From: Pseudarthrobacter sp. AL07
GTDB lineage: Bacteria; Actinomycetota; Actinomycetes; Actinomycetales; Micrococcaceae
Direction: 5' to 3'
NCBI RefSeq assembly: GCF_029960665.1
Contig: NZ_JASBRB010000009.1
Coordinates: forward strand, 49,054 to 113,053
Length of the DNA stretch: 64,000 nt
The notes under the pieces are model-generated. The model saw only the letters and a list, made by a program, of their open reading frames with translations, was not told the DNA's origin and did no database searches. The translations under genes were made by a program, and so were the position numbers. Position 1 is the stretch's first letter, and the number at the start of each line of letters is the position of its first letter. Of this stretch, positions 50,968-58,909 are shown one piece after another.

Positions 50968-52017
50968 CTATGGGGATTGCTGGGGGACTGGCTTGGTGGT
51001 TGCGGATGGGGCGGGGCCGGTGGAGGCGCGGATCAGCAGGGAAGGTGCCTGCAGTTCCGTATCCTGGCCGGAGTGCGTGCCGTTGAGCTGGTCCAGGAGG
51101 GCCTGCGCAGCAACTCTGCCCCAGCGCATGGGGTCAGTGGCGATCGTGGTGAGGGGCGGGTTGAGGTACTGCGTGAACTCGGCATTGTCGTAACCGGTGA
51201 TGGAAAGATCTCCCGGGACGCTCAGGCCCTGGGCCTGGACGAAGGACTGGCCGGACGTCGCCATGAGGTCGTTCGCGTAGACAATCGCGGTGGGCCGGTC
51301 CGGCCGGCGGAGCAGTTCCGCGGTGGCGGCCACTCCCCCGGCCGCCGTGAAATCCGCTTCGGCGAACAGATCCGCTGCGAGGCCGGCAGCAGCCATGGCC
51401 GCTTCCCAGGCCTGGCGGCGGCTGCGGCCGTGGATGTATTCCGGGGCGCCGCCCACGTGACCGATCCGGACGTGCCCCAGGGCGAGCAGATGTTCGACGG
51501 CGGCCGTGATGCCGTCCGTGTCATCCATGGACACCGCCGGGAACGGTGAGTCCGCATCCGGCCTGTTGAGCGTCACGGCCGGCAGCTTGAGCTCGCGCAG
51601 CAGGCCGATCCGGGAATCGTTGTGCCGCACATCGGTCAGGATCACTCCGTCCACGCGGCCGCCGTCGGCCAGTTTGCGGTAGGCCCGCTCTTCGGCACCG
51701 GGGGCGGTGGCAACGCTCAGGACCAGCGTGTAATCGTGCTCGGCGAGGGTGGTTTCGATGCCCGCAATGAACGACGGGAAGAAAGGGTCTGTGCCGAGGA
51801 GCTTGGGATCGCGGGCCACCACCAGGCCCAAGGCGTACGCCTTCGCGGAGGACAGTGCCTTGGCGCGGAGGCTCGGCTTCCAGCCAAGCTCTTTGGCGAC
51901 CTGGAGGATCCGGCCCCGGGTGGCGTCGCTGACGCCGGGCTGGTTGTTCAGCGCATAAGAGACAGCACCTTTGCTGACGCCGGCCGCGTGGGCGACGTCG
52001 CTGATGGTTACTGCCAT
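50968..52017 (-). CDS. LacI-family transcriptional repressor
   Basis: 349 residues. LacI HTH at residues 3-50 (VTISDVAHAAGVSKGAVSYALNNQPGVSDATRGRILQVAKELGW), with the hinge helix (ARAKALSSAKA region), then a periplasmic-binding-like sugar domain. Two operators with the palindrome CTGAACCGGTTCAG lie 40-80 bp upstream. Probably represses its own operon (lacI, binding protein, permeases, GH130) until the sugar is present. Confidence 0.92.
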   Translation of the reverse strand: MAVTISDVAHAAGVSKGAVSYALNNQPGVSDATRGRILQVAKELGWKPSLRAKALSSAKAYALGLVVARDPKLLGTDPFFPSFIAGIETTLAEHDYTLVLSVATAPGAEERAYRKLADGGRVDGVILTDVRHNDSRIGLLRELKLPAVTLNRPDADSPFPAVSMDDTDGITAAVEHLLALGHVRIGHVGGAPEYIHGRSRRQAWEAAMAAAGLAADLFAEADFTAAGGVAATAELLRRPDRPTAIVYANDLMATSGQSFVQAQGLSVPGDLSITGYDNAEFTQYLNPPLTTIATDPMRWGRVAAQALLDQLNGTHSGQDTELQAPSLLIRASTGPAPSATTKPVPQQSP

Positions 52018-52059
52018 GATGTGGGGCCCTTCGGGTTTCGGGTCCCGTGACTCACGCCA

Positions 52060-52073
52060 CTGAACCGGTTCAG
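52060..52073. promoter_or_regulatory. LacI-type operator O1, CTGAACCGGTTCAG
   Basis: Perfect 14-bp palindrome with the central CG of LacI-family sites, 43 bp upstream of lacI. Together with O2 (centres 23 bp apart, about two turns) it could hold a repressor pair. Confidence 0.75.
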
Positions 52074-52082
52074 TAGGCTCTA

Positions 52083-52096
52083 CTTAACCGGTTCAG
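52083..52096. promoter_or_regulatory. LacI-type operator O2, CTTAACCGGTTCAG
   Basis: Same palindrome as O1 with one mismatched pair (T at the third position). Centre is 23 bp from O1, on the same face of the helix. Regulator inferred from adjacency to lacI. Confidence 0.65.
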
Positions 52097-52140
52097 CTGA
52101 AGGATGTCAAGAGTCCGGCGGACCTACGGATACGAATCGC

Positions 52141-52237
52141 GTCACGCGGGGCACGCTTTTGGACCACGACGGCGGCGCCCGCCGCGTGATTCCGGGGGAC
52201 CCCGCCGTCGGGCCTTCCAAAAGGTGCGTGGCGTGAC
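52141..52237. repeat. Nested imperfect inverted repeat P6
   Basis: Three nested pairs of arms: GTCACG (52141) with CGTGAC (52232), TTTTGGA (52157) with TCCAAAA (52216), and CGACGGCGG (52167) with CCGCCGTCG (52202). Total length 97 bp, close to that of the 96-bp repeat but of different sequence. It lies downstream of the LLM gene's stop (52273) and upstream of lacI. Confidence 0.7.
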
Positions 52238-52272
52238 ACGGTAAGTCACCGCTCGCTGGTGGCTGCCCGGGA

Positions 52273-53262
52273 CTAGACCCGGGCCAGCCCGGCACCCTCC
52301 GCGAGCAGCTCCACAGAGCGGATCCTGGCCTCGGTGCCGGTGTTCTGGTGCGCCACAATGAGTTCGTCGGCGTCGGAGTGCTTGGCGAAGCCGTCCAGGT
52401 AGTCGAGCACCACGTCCGGGGTTCCGATGGCCGAGTACGTCATCATCTGCGAGACGTGCTGGCCCTGCGGGGAGTCCAGGATCATGTCCGCTTCATCGTC
52501 CGAGAACTCGCGCCCGCCGCCGAAGAACAGCGAGACACGGGCGCGCAGGGTGGCCCGGAAAGCCGTCTGCGCTTCGGCAGCGGTATCGGCGGCAACCACG
52601 TTGACGCCGGCGATCACGTGCGGGGCGTCCAGCTGGGCCGACGGCTTGAATTCGCTGCGGTAGAGCGCCACGGCATCCTGCAGGGCGTTGGGCGCGAAAT
52701 GCGAGGCGAAAGCGTACGGGAGGCCCAGCTGGGCAGCCAGGCGCGCGCCGAAAAGCGATGAACCCAGAATGTACAGCGGGACGTTGGTGCCCTTGCCGGG
52801 AGTGGCCTCCACGCCCTGGATCCGCGTGGGACCGGTCAGGTAGCCCTTCAGCTCCAGGACGTCCTGCGGGAAAGTGTCCGCGGACATGGGGTCCCGGCGC
52901 AGCGCGCGCATGGTGTTCTGGTCGCTGCCGGGGGCGCGGCCCAGGCCAAGGTCGATCCGGCCGGGGTGCAACGTTTCCAGGGTGCCGAACTGCTCGGCGA
53001 TGGTCAGCGGCGAATGGTTGGGCAGCATAACGCCGCCGGCACCCAGCCTGATGGTCTTGGTGTGGGCGGCCACATGGGCGATCAGCACGCTTGTGGCCGA
53101 CGACGCGATCGCGGACATGTTGTGGTGCTCCGCGTACCAGATCCGGCGGTAGCCAAGCTCTTCCGCCCGCTGCGCCATGGCCACGCTGCCCGCGAAACTT
53201 TCCGCCGCCGTCTGGCCTTTGCCGATAGTTGCCAGATCAAGGATGGAGAGGGGAAGCGTCAC
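52273..53262 (-). CDS. LLM-class flavin-dependent oxidoreductase
   Basis: 329 residues of the bacterial luciferase-like TIM-barrel family using FMNH2 or F420. Start [25 protein letters not shown], then [27 protein letters not shown] and [13 protein letters not shown], are typical of the YhbW-like group. Substrate unknown. GTG start. A palindrome (P5) lies upstream and P6 downstream. Confidence 0.88.
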   Translation of the reverse strand: MTLPLSILDLATIGKGQTAAESFAGSVAMAQRAEELGYRRIWYAEHHNMSAIASSATSVLIAHVAAHTKTIRLGAGGVMLPNHSPLTIAEQFGTLETLHPGRIDLGLGRAPGSDQNTMRALRRDPMSADTFPQDVLELKGYLTGPTRIQGVEATPGKGTNVPLYILGSSLFGARLAAQLGLPYAFASHFAPNALQDAVALYRSEFKPSAQLDAPHVIAGVNVVAADTAAEAQTAFRATLRARVSLFFGGGREFSDDEADMILDSPQGQHVSQMMTYSAIGTPDVVLDYLDGFAKHSDADELIVAHQNTGTEARIRSVELLAEGAGLARV

Positions 53263-53368
53263 GTCGGTGCCGGCCTTTCAATGCGTTGCGTAGGGTGGCC
53301 GGCCGGGTCGCGGCGGGCACACAGTGGACAACGACGGCGGCTCCCGGGTTATTTCTGCGGGTCTTAAA

Positions 53369-53433
53369 CCAACGCGGGGTCACATCGCGCCCATCCCGGA
53401 GGACTTTATAGGCGCGATGTGACCCCGCGTTGG
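53369..53433. repeat. Long perfect inverted repeat P5 (CAACGCGGGGTCAC family)
   Basis: Arms 53369-53391 and 53411-53433 are perfectly complementary over 23 bp; the loop is 19 nt. The core CAACGCGGGGTCAC-N4-CGCCC and the loop element GGAGG/CTTT match P1 at 4095-4161. It lies 15 bp beyond the stop of the secreted coiled-coil gene. Confidence 0.92.
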
Positions 53434-53447
53434 GTTGGACTCACGAA

Positions 53448-55781
53448 TCAGGCGGCGCACCCCCCAAGGGCGATCGATGAATCGACGGCTGCGATCTGCT
53501 TCTGGACGTCCCCGAGCCGGGTCTGGAGTGCGGTGACAACGTCTTTCTGTGCCTTGACTGCGTCGTTGCTCGGCTTCTTCTGGCCCTGGAGTTCCCGAAG
53601 CTTTGCCTGCGCCGCCGTAACCTGCCCGTCGAGGGTGGTCAGTTGCGATTGCAGGGACGCCAAGTTTGCCTCCGCGGCACTGATTTCCCCGTTGAGCTGG
53701 TTGAGCTGGCTCAGCAGCGGATTCACGCGTGTCTGCAGGGCCAGTACTTCTGCTTCTTTGGAGGTGATTTGGGCGTTAATGTTGGCCAGGTCGGCTACGA
53801 ATTTGTCCGCGATCTGGTTAAGAGCGGCGATTTCGCTAGTCTTCGCCGTGACGGCGCTGTTGGCCCCATCGACTGCAGCCTGGAGGCTGGGGAGCTGGCC
53901 CTGCCAGGCTGCGAGCTCAGTCTTCTTCGCATCCATTGCGGATTCGGCCGCGGCTTGGGCCTGTTGGGCGTCGGCGAGGGCGGACTTGCGCGCATCCAGG
54001 ACGGCCTGCTGGTCGGTGATGGCAGCGTGGGCTTCCTGGACACCCGTTTCCAGGCCCGGCAACGCGGCTTCGAGGTCCGTGACGATCTTTTCCTGTGCCG
54101 CCACAGCACTGGCGGCTGCCGCTGCGGCACCCTGTAGGGCCGTGAGCTCGTTCTGCAGGTTGGTCAGCTCTGCCTGTTTGGCGGTGACTGCTCCGTTGGC
54201 CTGATTTACGGCGGACTGGAGTGAGGGTACCAGGGCTTTCAGCGCCGCAATGTCTGCTTCCTTGGAGGTGATAGCGGCGTTTGCTGCGGTCAGCACAGCC
54301 TGCAGCGGCGCGGCCTGCTGCTGCAGCGCGCTGCTTTCCTGCTGCTTGGCCAGGAGTTGGGTGTTCAGCGTTCCGACCTGGCTATTCAGCGTGTTCAGGT
54401 CGCCCTGCAGGCCGGAGATCAGGGTGTTCTTGTCAGTGATCTGCGCGTTCACGGTGGCCAGCTCACCCTGCTTGAGTGTGCGCGAAGCCTCAAGCTCCCG
54501 CTTCCTGCTGGAATTTCCCTTGATGGCATCGATCTGGGCCGTCAAGTTGGCGATTTCGGCTTCAAGACTAGTCTTTGTTGACTGCAGTGTCGCCAAGTCG
54601 CCTTGCGCCTGGGTCAGTTGGCTCTGTTTGGCCGCAATCTGCGTGTTCAGGGTTGCGATCTGGCCCTGAAGCGCGGCAATGGTGACGTTCACCGCCGCGA
54701 TGTTGTCAGCATTGGTCTTCACGGCTGCAGCTGCGGCCGCAGCGTCTGCCTGCAGAGTGGTGAGGTCGGCCTGGGCCGCAGTGATGGCGGCATTCTTGTC
54801 TGAAAGGGCGGTCGCGGCGCCGGCGGCCGCGGTCTGGAGGTCGGCCAACTCAATGGTGGCAGTGGCGATTTGTGCCTGTTTCGCGGTGACGGCAGCGTCG
54901 GCATCCGCGGCCTTCCCCTGAATGACCGACAACGTCTGCTGTGCCGCCGCGACACGTGCCTGCTGCGCCTGCAGGGCATCTTCGGCGGTGGTTCCCGCCT
55001 CCTGCAGGCGCGTGAGCTCTGCTTCATCGTCAGTCACGGCTTGGGACGCGAGGCCGACAGCGGCTGCGGCCTGCTGTGCCTGGGTAGTCAGAGTTGACAG
55101 TTCTGCCTGGGCGGCCTGGATCTGTGCTTCCATGGCCGACAGGTTGGATGCTGCGCTGTCAGCTGCCTGTTGCAGGGTGGCAAGCTCGGTCTGGGCTGCG
55201 GCGATGGCTTGGTTGTTTGCCCTTAGTTTCGCGTCAACTGCCTCTGCCTGGCTGCGGAGGTCTCCGGCTGCGGCTTGGGCGGCCGCAAGGTCTGCCTGCA
55301 ACGGCGTCAGCTGACCTTCGACGTCCGATTTCTGACCTTGCAGTGTGGCGAGGGCAGCCTGGGCGTCAGACACAGCGGCGGCCTTTGCTGCCTGATCCGA
55401 TGTCAGCACGTCCAGTTGGGACTGGGCGGTCCCAGTTGCCTGGGTCAGGGCCGTCTCCTGGGCCTCAAGGTCAGCCAGCGCTTTGTCCGCGGCGGCAATC
55501 TGCGTCGTCAAAGTTGATGCCGTCGCCTGCAGCACGCTGCGTTGGGCCTGCAGGGCAACTATCGCGTCGGCGTTCTTCCTGGCCGCGGCCTTTAGGAGGT
55601 TCTCCTGAACCGAGCCCCGGTGGGCCAACTGGTTCACCACGCCGTTGCAAATGCCGGTTGCGGACCCCGAGTCCGCGGTTGCCGGCATAACAAAGACAAG
55701 CGTGCTGGTCAGCAGGCCAGGCAGTACAACCGCAGCAGCAAGTCGCCGCGCGAGGCCAGATTTTGATGAGGCGATGGGCAT
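53448..55781 (-). CDS. Secreted long coiled-coil protein
   Basis: 777 residues. Signal peptide (basic ARRLA, hydrophobic AAVVLPGLLTSTLVFVMP, cleavage probably near ATADS, residues 36-40). The rest is nearly one continuous Ala/Gln/Leu/Thr-rich heptad coiled coil (for example ALQAQRSVLQATASTLTTQI). It has only two cysteines in the mature chain: one in GICNGV a few residues after cleavage, the other in GGCAA at the very C-terminus. No membrane anchor, LPXTG or cell-wall domain was seen. A rod of this length could span tens of nanometres. ATG 55781 has CAGGAG upstream; the frame upstream of it has no conserved sequence. I recognise no family beyond coiled-coil; function unknown, possibly envelope-spanning or filament-forming. 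Confidence 0.85.
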   Translation of the reverse strand: MPIASSKSGLARRLAAAVVLPGLLTSTLVFVMPATADSGSATGICNGVVNQLAHRGSVQENLLKAAARKNADAIVALQAQRSVLQATASTLTTQIAAADKALADLEAQETALTQATGTAQSQLDVLTSDQAAKAAAVSDAQAALATLQGQKSDVEGQLTPLQADLAAAQAAAGDLRSQAEAVDAKLRANNQAIAAAQTELATLQQAADSAASNLSAMEAQIQAAQAELSTLTTQAQQAAAAVGLASQAVTDDEAELTRLQEAGTTAEDALQAQQARVAAAQQTLSVIQGKAADADAAVTAKQAQIATATIELADLQTAAAGAATALSDKNAAITAAQADLTTLQADAAAAAAAVKTNADNIAAVNVTIAALQGQIATLNTQIAAKQSQLTQAQGDLATLQSTKTSLEAEIANLTAQIDAIKGNSSRKRELEASRTLKQGELATVNAQITDKNTLISGLQGDLNTLNSQVGTLNTQLLAKQQESSALQQQAAPLQAVLTAANAAITSKEADIAALKALVPSLQSAVNQANGAVTAKQAELTNLQNELTALQGAAAAAASAVAAQEKIVTDLEAALPGLETGVQEAHAAITDQQAVLDARKSALADAQQAQAAAESAMDAKKTELAAWQGQLPSLQAAVDGANSAVTAKTSEIAALNQIADKFVADLANINAQITSKEAEVLALQTRVNPLLSQLNQLNGEISAAEANLASLQSQLTTLDGQVTAAQAKLRELQGQKKPSNDAVKAQKDVVTALQTRLGDVQKQIAAVDSSIALGGCAA

Positions 55782-55958
55782 TTCTAGCTCCTGAGACCGT
55801 AGGGGCAGCCAACTCCGGCTGCAACACAGTTCCCAGCGTATTTTGGGCATCTCCCCGGCACACGCGTAGTGGGCACCTGTCTTTTTGGCGTGAGTACTCG
55901 TTTTTGGGGGGAATCGCCGGGCCACTACTCGCTTCGGCGGCCCCGCTAAGCTAGCGGC

Positions 55959-57686
55959 ATGGCCAACAAAACCACTGCAGAAAAACTCGCCACCATCCAG
56001 AAGGGCTACACCCTGGAAGGCGCCACCATCGAGCTGGGTGCCGCCATTGTGGACGGCGAACTCCACAAGGAAGCCCAGGTCCGCCTGCCGCTGGCCATGA
56101 TGAACAGGCACGGCCTGGTAGCCGGCGCCACCGGCACCGGCAAGACCGTCACGCTGCACATGATGGCCGAGCAGCTGTCCGCGGCCGGAGTTCCCGTGTT
56201 CCTCGCGGACATCAAGGGCGATCTTTCCGGCCTGGCAACGGCGGCCGCCGGCAGCGACAAGCTGAAGGCGCGCACCGACAGCATCGGCCAGGCCTGGGCA
56301 GGCAAGACGTTCCCCGTGGAGTTCCTGGCCCTGGGGGGCGACGGCAACGGAATTCCCGTCCGTGCCAGCATCACCTCGTTTGGCCCCATCCTGCTCTCGC
56401 GCGTTATGGAGCTCAACGACACCCAGGAGTCCAGCCTGCAGCTGGTCTTCCACTTTGCGGACAAAAACAACCTCGAGCTGATCGATTTCAAGGACCTCCG
56501 GGCAGTCATCCAGTTCCTCACCTCCGACGAAGGCAAGGACGCGCTGGAGGAACTGGGCGGCCTGTCAAAGTCCACCGCCGGTGTCATCCTCCGTGAACTC
56601 GTGAATCTTGAAGCGCAGGGCCTGGAACGGTTCTTCGGCGAGCCTGAATTCGACACCGCCGAGCTGCTCCGGACCGCCCCGGACGGGCGCGGCGTCATCA
56701 CCTGCCTGGAGCTGCCCACCCTGCAGGCCAAGCCGATGCTGTTCTCCACCTTCCTGATGTGGCTGTTGGCGGACCTGTTCGAGGACCTCCCCGAGGCAGG
56801 TGACCTGGACAAGCCCAAGCTGGTGTTCTTCCTCGATGAGGCCCACCTGCTGTTCAACGGCGCATCCAAGGCCTTCCTGAACGCCATCACCACCACAGTC
56901 CGGCTGATCCGTTCCAAGGGTGTGGGGATCTTCTTCGTCACCCAGACACCCAAAGACGTCCCCGCCGACGTCCTGGGCCAGCTGGCCAACCGCATCCAGC
57001 ACGCCCTCCGCGCCTTCACCCCGGAGGACGCCAAGGCCCTGAAAGCCACCGTGTCCACGTTCCCGGTCAGCGATTATGACCTCGAGGAGACCCTGACGTC
57101 CGCGGGGATCGGCGAGGCCATCATTACCGTTATGAATGAGAAGGGTGCGCCGACGCCGGTTGCCCACACACGCCTGCGCGCCCCGGAATCCGTCATGGGC
57201 CCCAGCACAGAGGAGCTCATCAATAGCACCGTGGGCGGGTCCGCTTTGCTCGCCAAGTACGGGACCGCCGTGGACAACGTCTCCGCGTACGAGAAACTTA
57301 CCGGCAAGACCGCGGCTCCCACCGGCGGAGCCGCCCCGGGTCAGCCTCCGGCTCCGAGGGCTTCCGGGCAGTCACGTCCGGGCCAGTCCGGTTCGGGCCA
57401 GGCCGACGTCGACGCCGAGGCCCGCAGGATCGAGGAGGAAATCCTGGGACGGCCCAGCAGCCGGCCCGCGCCGGTGCCCGATCGTGGCGCCGGCACTGAT
57501 GCGCCCTCGCGGCGTGCACCGGAGCCTGCGACCCCTGCCAGCGGCGGCATGGCGGGCGACCTCGCCGGAGTACTCGGCGGGGCCCTGGGCGGCGGGTTGA
57601 AGAGCATGGCCCGTTCCCTGGGTACGCAGCTTGGCCGGGAACTGCTACGCGGCGTTTTCGGCACCTCGTCCCGGCGCCGCCGGTAG
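55959..57686 (+). CDS. HerA-like DUF853 ATPase
   Basis: 575 residues. Walker A GATGTGKTVT (K62) and Walker B KLVFFLDEAHLLF, with the arginine-rich RLIRSKGVGIFFVTQTPKDVP, identify the DUF853/YjgR family of HerA/FtsK-like ATPases. Members are poorly characterised. The C-terminal 120 residues are Pro/Ala/Gly/Ser-rich and disordered, ending in a basic RRRR. ATG 55959. Followed by an inverted repeat that may be a terminator, then the anchored orphan. Confidence 0.88.
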   Translation: MANKTTAEKLATIQKGYTLEGATIELGAAIVDGELHKEAQVRLPLAMMNRHGLVAGATGTGKTVTLHMMAEQLSAAGVPVFLADIKGDLSGLATAAAGSDKLKARTDSIGQAWAGKTFPVEFLALGGDGNGIPVRASITSFGPILLSRVMELNDTQESSLQLVFHFADKNNLELIDFKDLRAVIQFLTSDEGKDALEELGGLSKSTAGVILRELVNLEAQGLERFFGEPEFDTAELLRTAPDGRGVITCLELPTLQAKPMLFSTFLMWLLADLFEDLPEAGDLDKPKLVFFLDEAHLLFNGASKAFLNAITTTVRLIRSKGVGIFFVTQTPKDVPADVLGQLANRIQHALRAFTPEDAKALKATVSTFPVSDYDLEETLTSAGIGEAIITVMNEKGAPTPVAHTRLRAPESVMGPSTEELINSTVGGSALLAKYGTAVDNVSAYEKLTGKTAAPTGGAAPGQPPAPRASGQSRPGQSGSGQADVDAEARRIEEEILGRPSSRPAPVPDRGAGTDAPSRRAPEPATPASGGMAGDLAGVLGGALGGGLKSMARSLGTQLGRELLRGVFGTSSRRRR

Positions 57687-57710
57687 CAAAAACCGGACGA
57701 TGTCCGCCCT

Positions 57711-57741
57711 GGCTTTCCCGCCGTCGGGCGTGAGGAAAGCC
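57711..57741. terminator. Hairpin after the HerA-like gene
   Basis: GGCTTTCC (57711) pairs with GGAAAGCC (57734) over eight bases around a CGTCGGGCG loop, 24 bases after the HerA-like stop. No clear T-run. It may act as a weak terminator. Confidence 0.4.
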
Positions 57742-57815
57742 GGCGCCCCCCGCTACACGGGGCGGCGGCAACACCTGTGTTCAGCGGGCTTGCAGGTAAC
57801 GTAAGGGAAGTGCAG

Positions 57816-58808
57816 ATGAGTCAGGCGTTGGTGAGGATGGCAGCAGCGTGGCTGCTTGGCCTCATGCTTGCCGTGGCCGCGGCCATCGTTGGGGTCAACG
57901 TGGTGAACAATACGGTGGCCAGTCCACAGCAGCCTGTCCGGGAATACCTGGACGCCCTGCACGAGGGCGACGGCGGCAAGGCGCTGGGCCTGTTGCGGGC
58001 CACGGTGCCGCCCAGCAATGCCGCCATGCTCGACGGCACAGCACTGCAGACCGCCGCATCCCGTCTGGCGAACATCACCATCGGCGATGCCGAAGAACGC
58101 ACAGGAAACCAGGTCATGGTACCCGTGCAATACACGATCGATGGCAGCAGGCTTAACACTGAGTTCCTGCTGGAGAAGACCGGCGCCGAATGGCTGTTCT
58201 TTAATACGTGGGCGTTTGTGCAGTCGCGGCTGCCCACAGTGGGCCTGACGGCAGTGAACGCCAGCGAAGCCAACCTCAACGGCGTCCCGGTGAACATGCC
58301 CCAGGGCAGAAATTCATTCGCCGTGTTCTACCCGGGCGAATACGAGGCATCCCTGAACGGTGAATACTTCGCTGCTCCCGCCACGCGCGCCACGGTGACG
58401 TCCCGCGATGTCCCGGTGGCTCCCTTGAACCTCCTCACCGAGGCCACCGACCAGCTGCGGAAGGACGTTGGTGCGAAGGTACAGGAGTTTCTGGACACCT
58501 GCGCCGCCGAAGCCGTGAAACAGCAACAGCTGCAGCCGGACTGCCCCTTCTACTTCGCCAGCAACAACAATGTGGACGACGGCACCATCAAGTGGACCAT
58601 CACGAAGTACCCGGAGATTTCCATCGAGCCCTTCGATGGCCGCTGGGTGATTGCACCCCTCGACGGGAAGGCCAAGGTGGAGGCGGTCCAGCAGAGTTCC
58701 TTCACCGGCGCCTGGTTCCCGCTCAACGAAGAGGTGGACTTCAGCTTCACCACCCGCCTGGACGTCGCCGGCGACACCATCAGGGTCACCCCGCTGCTGA
58801 GCTACTAG
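57816..58808 (+). CDS. Membrane-anchored hypothetical protein
   Basis: 330 residues. One N-terminal membrane segment (AAAWLLGLMLAVAAAIVGVNVV), then a large extracytoplasmic part with NTF2/lumazine-binding-like character at the start (PVREYLDALHEGDGGKALGLL). Contains two cysteines (CAAEAV and DCPFYF) that may form a disulfide. ATG 57816 follows a GGGAAG element. The extracellular half has alternating beta-strand-like segments with PLLSY at the end. No family identified. Confidence 0.72.
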   Translation: MSQALVRMAAAWLLGLMLAVAAAIVGVNVVNNTVASPQQPVREYLDALHEGDGGKALGLLRATVPPSNAAMLDGTALQTAASRLANITIGDAEERTGNQVMVPVQYTIDGSRLNTEFLLEKTGAEWLFFNTWAFVQSRLPTVGLTAVNASEANLNGVPVNMPQGRNSFAVFYPGEYEASLNGEYFAAPATRATVTSRDVPVAPLNLLTEATDQLRKDVGAKVQEFLDTCAAEAVKQQQLQPDCPFYFASNNNVDDGTIKWTITKYPEISIEPFDGRWVIAPLDGKAKVEAVQQSSFTGAWFPLNEEVDFSFTTRLDVAGDTIRVTPLLSY

Positions 58809-58841
58809 CCCGGCGCCGTTGGCCCGGCTGCCGCGAGACGC

Positions 58842-58886
58842 AAAAGGCTGCCACCCGTGACACGAAATCCTGGGAGGCAGCCTTTT
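58842..58886. terminator. Bidirectional terminator
   Basis: AAAAGGCTGCC (58842-58852) pairs with GGCAGCCTTTT (58876-58886), with weaker inner pairing. The T-run is present on both strands, so it can stop the anchored-protein gene (ends 58808) and the NHL-thioredoxin gene (ends 58910). Confidence 0.85.
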
Positions 58887-58909
58887 CGCCTAAAGCACGA
58901 CGACGGTGA

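Noticed and set aside
55782..56453. N-terminal extension of the coiled-coil gene by over 220 codons
   Set aside because: It would cover the start of the HerA-like gene in antisense and place the signal peptide in mid-protein; ATG 55781 has its own ribosome-binding site.
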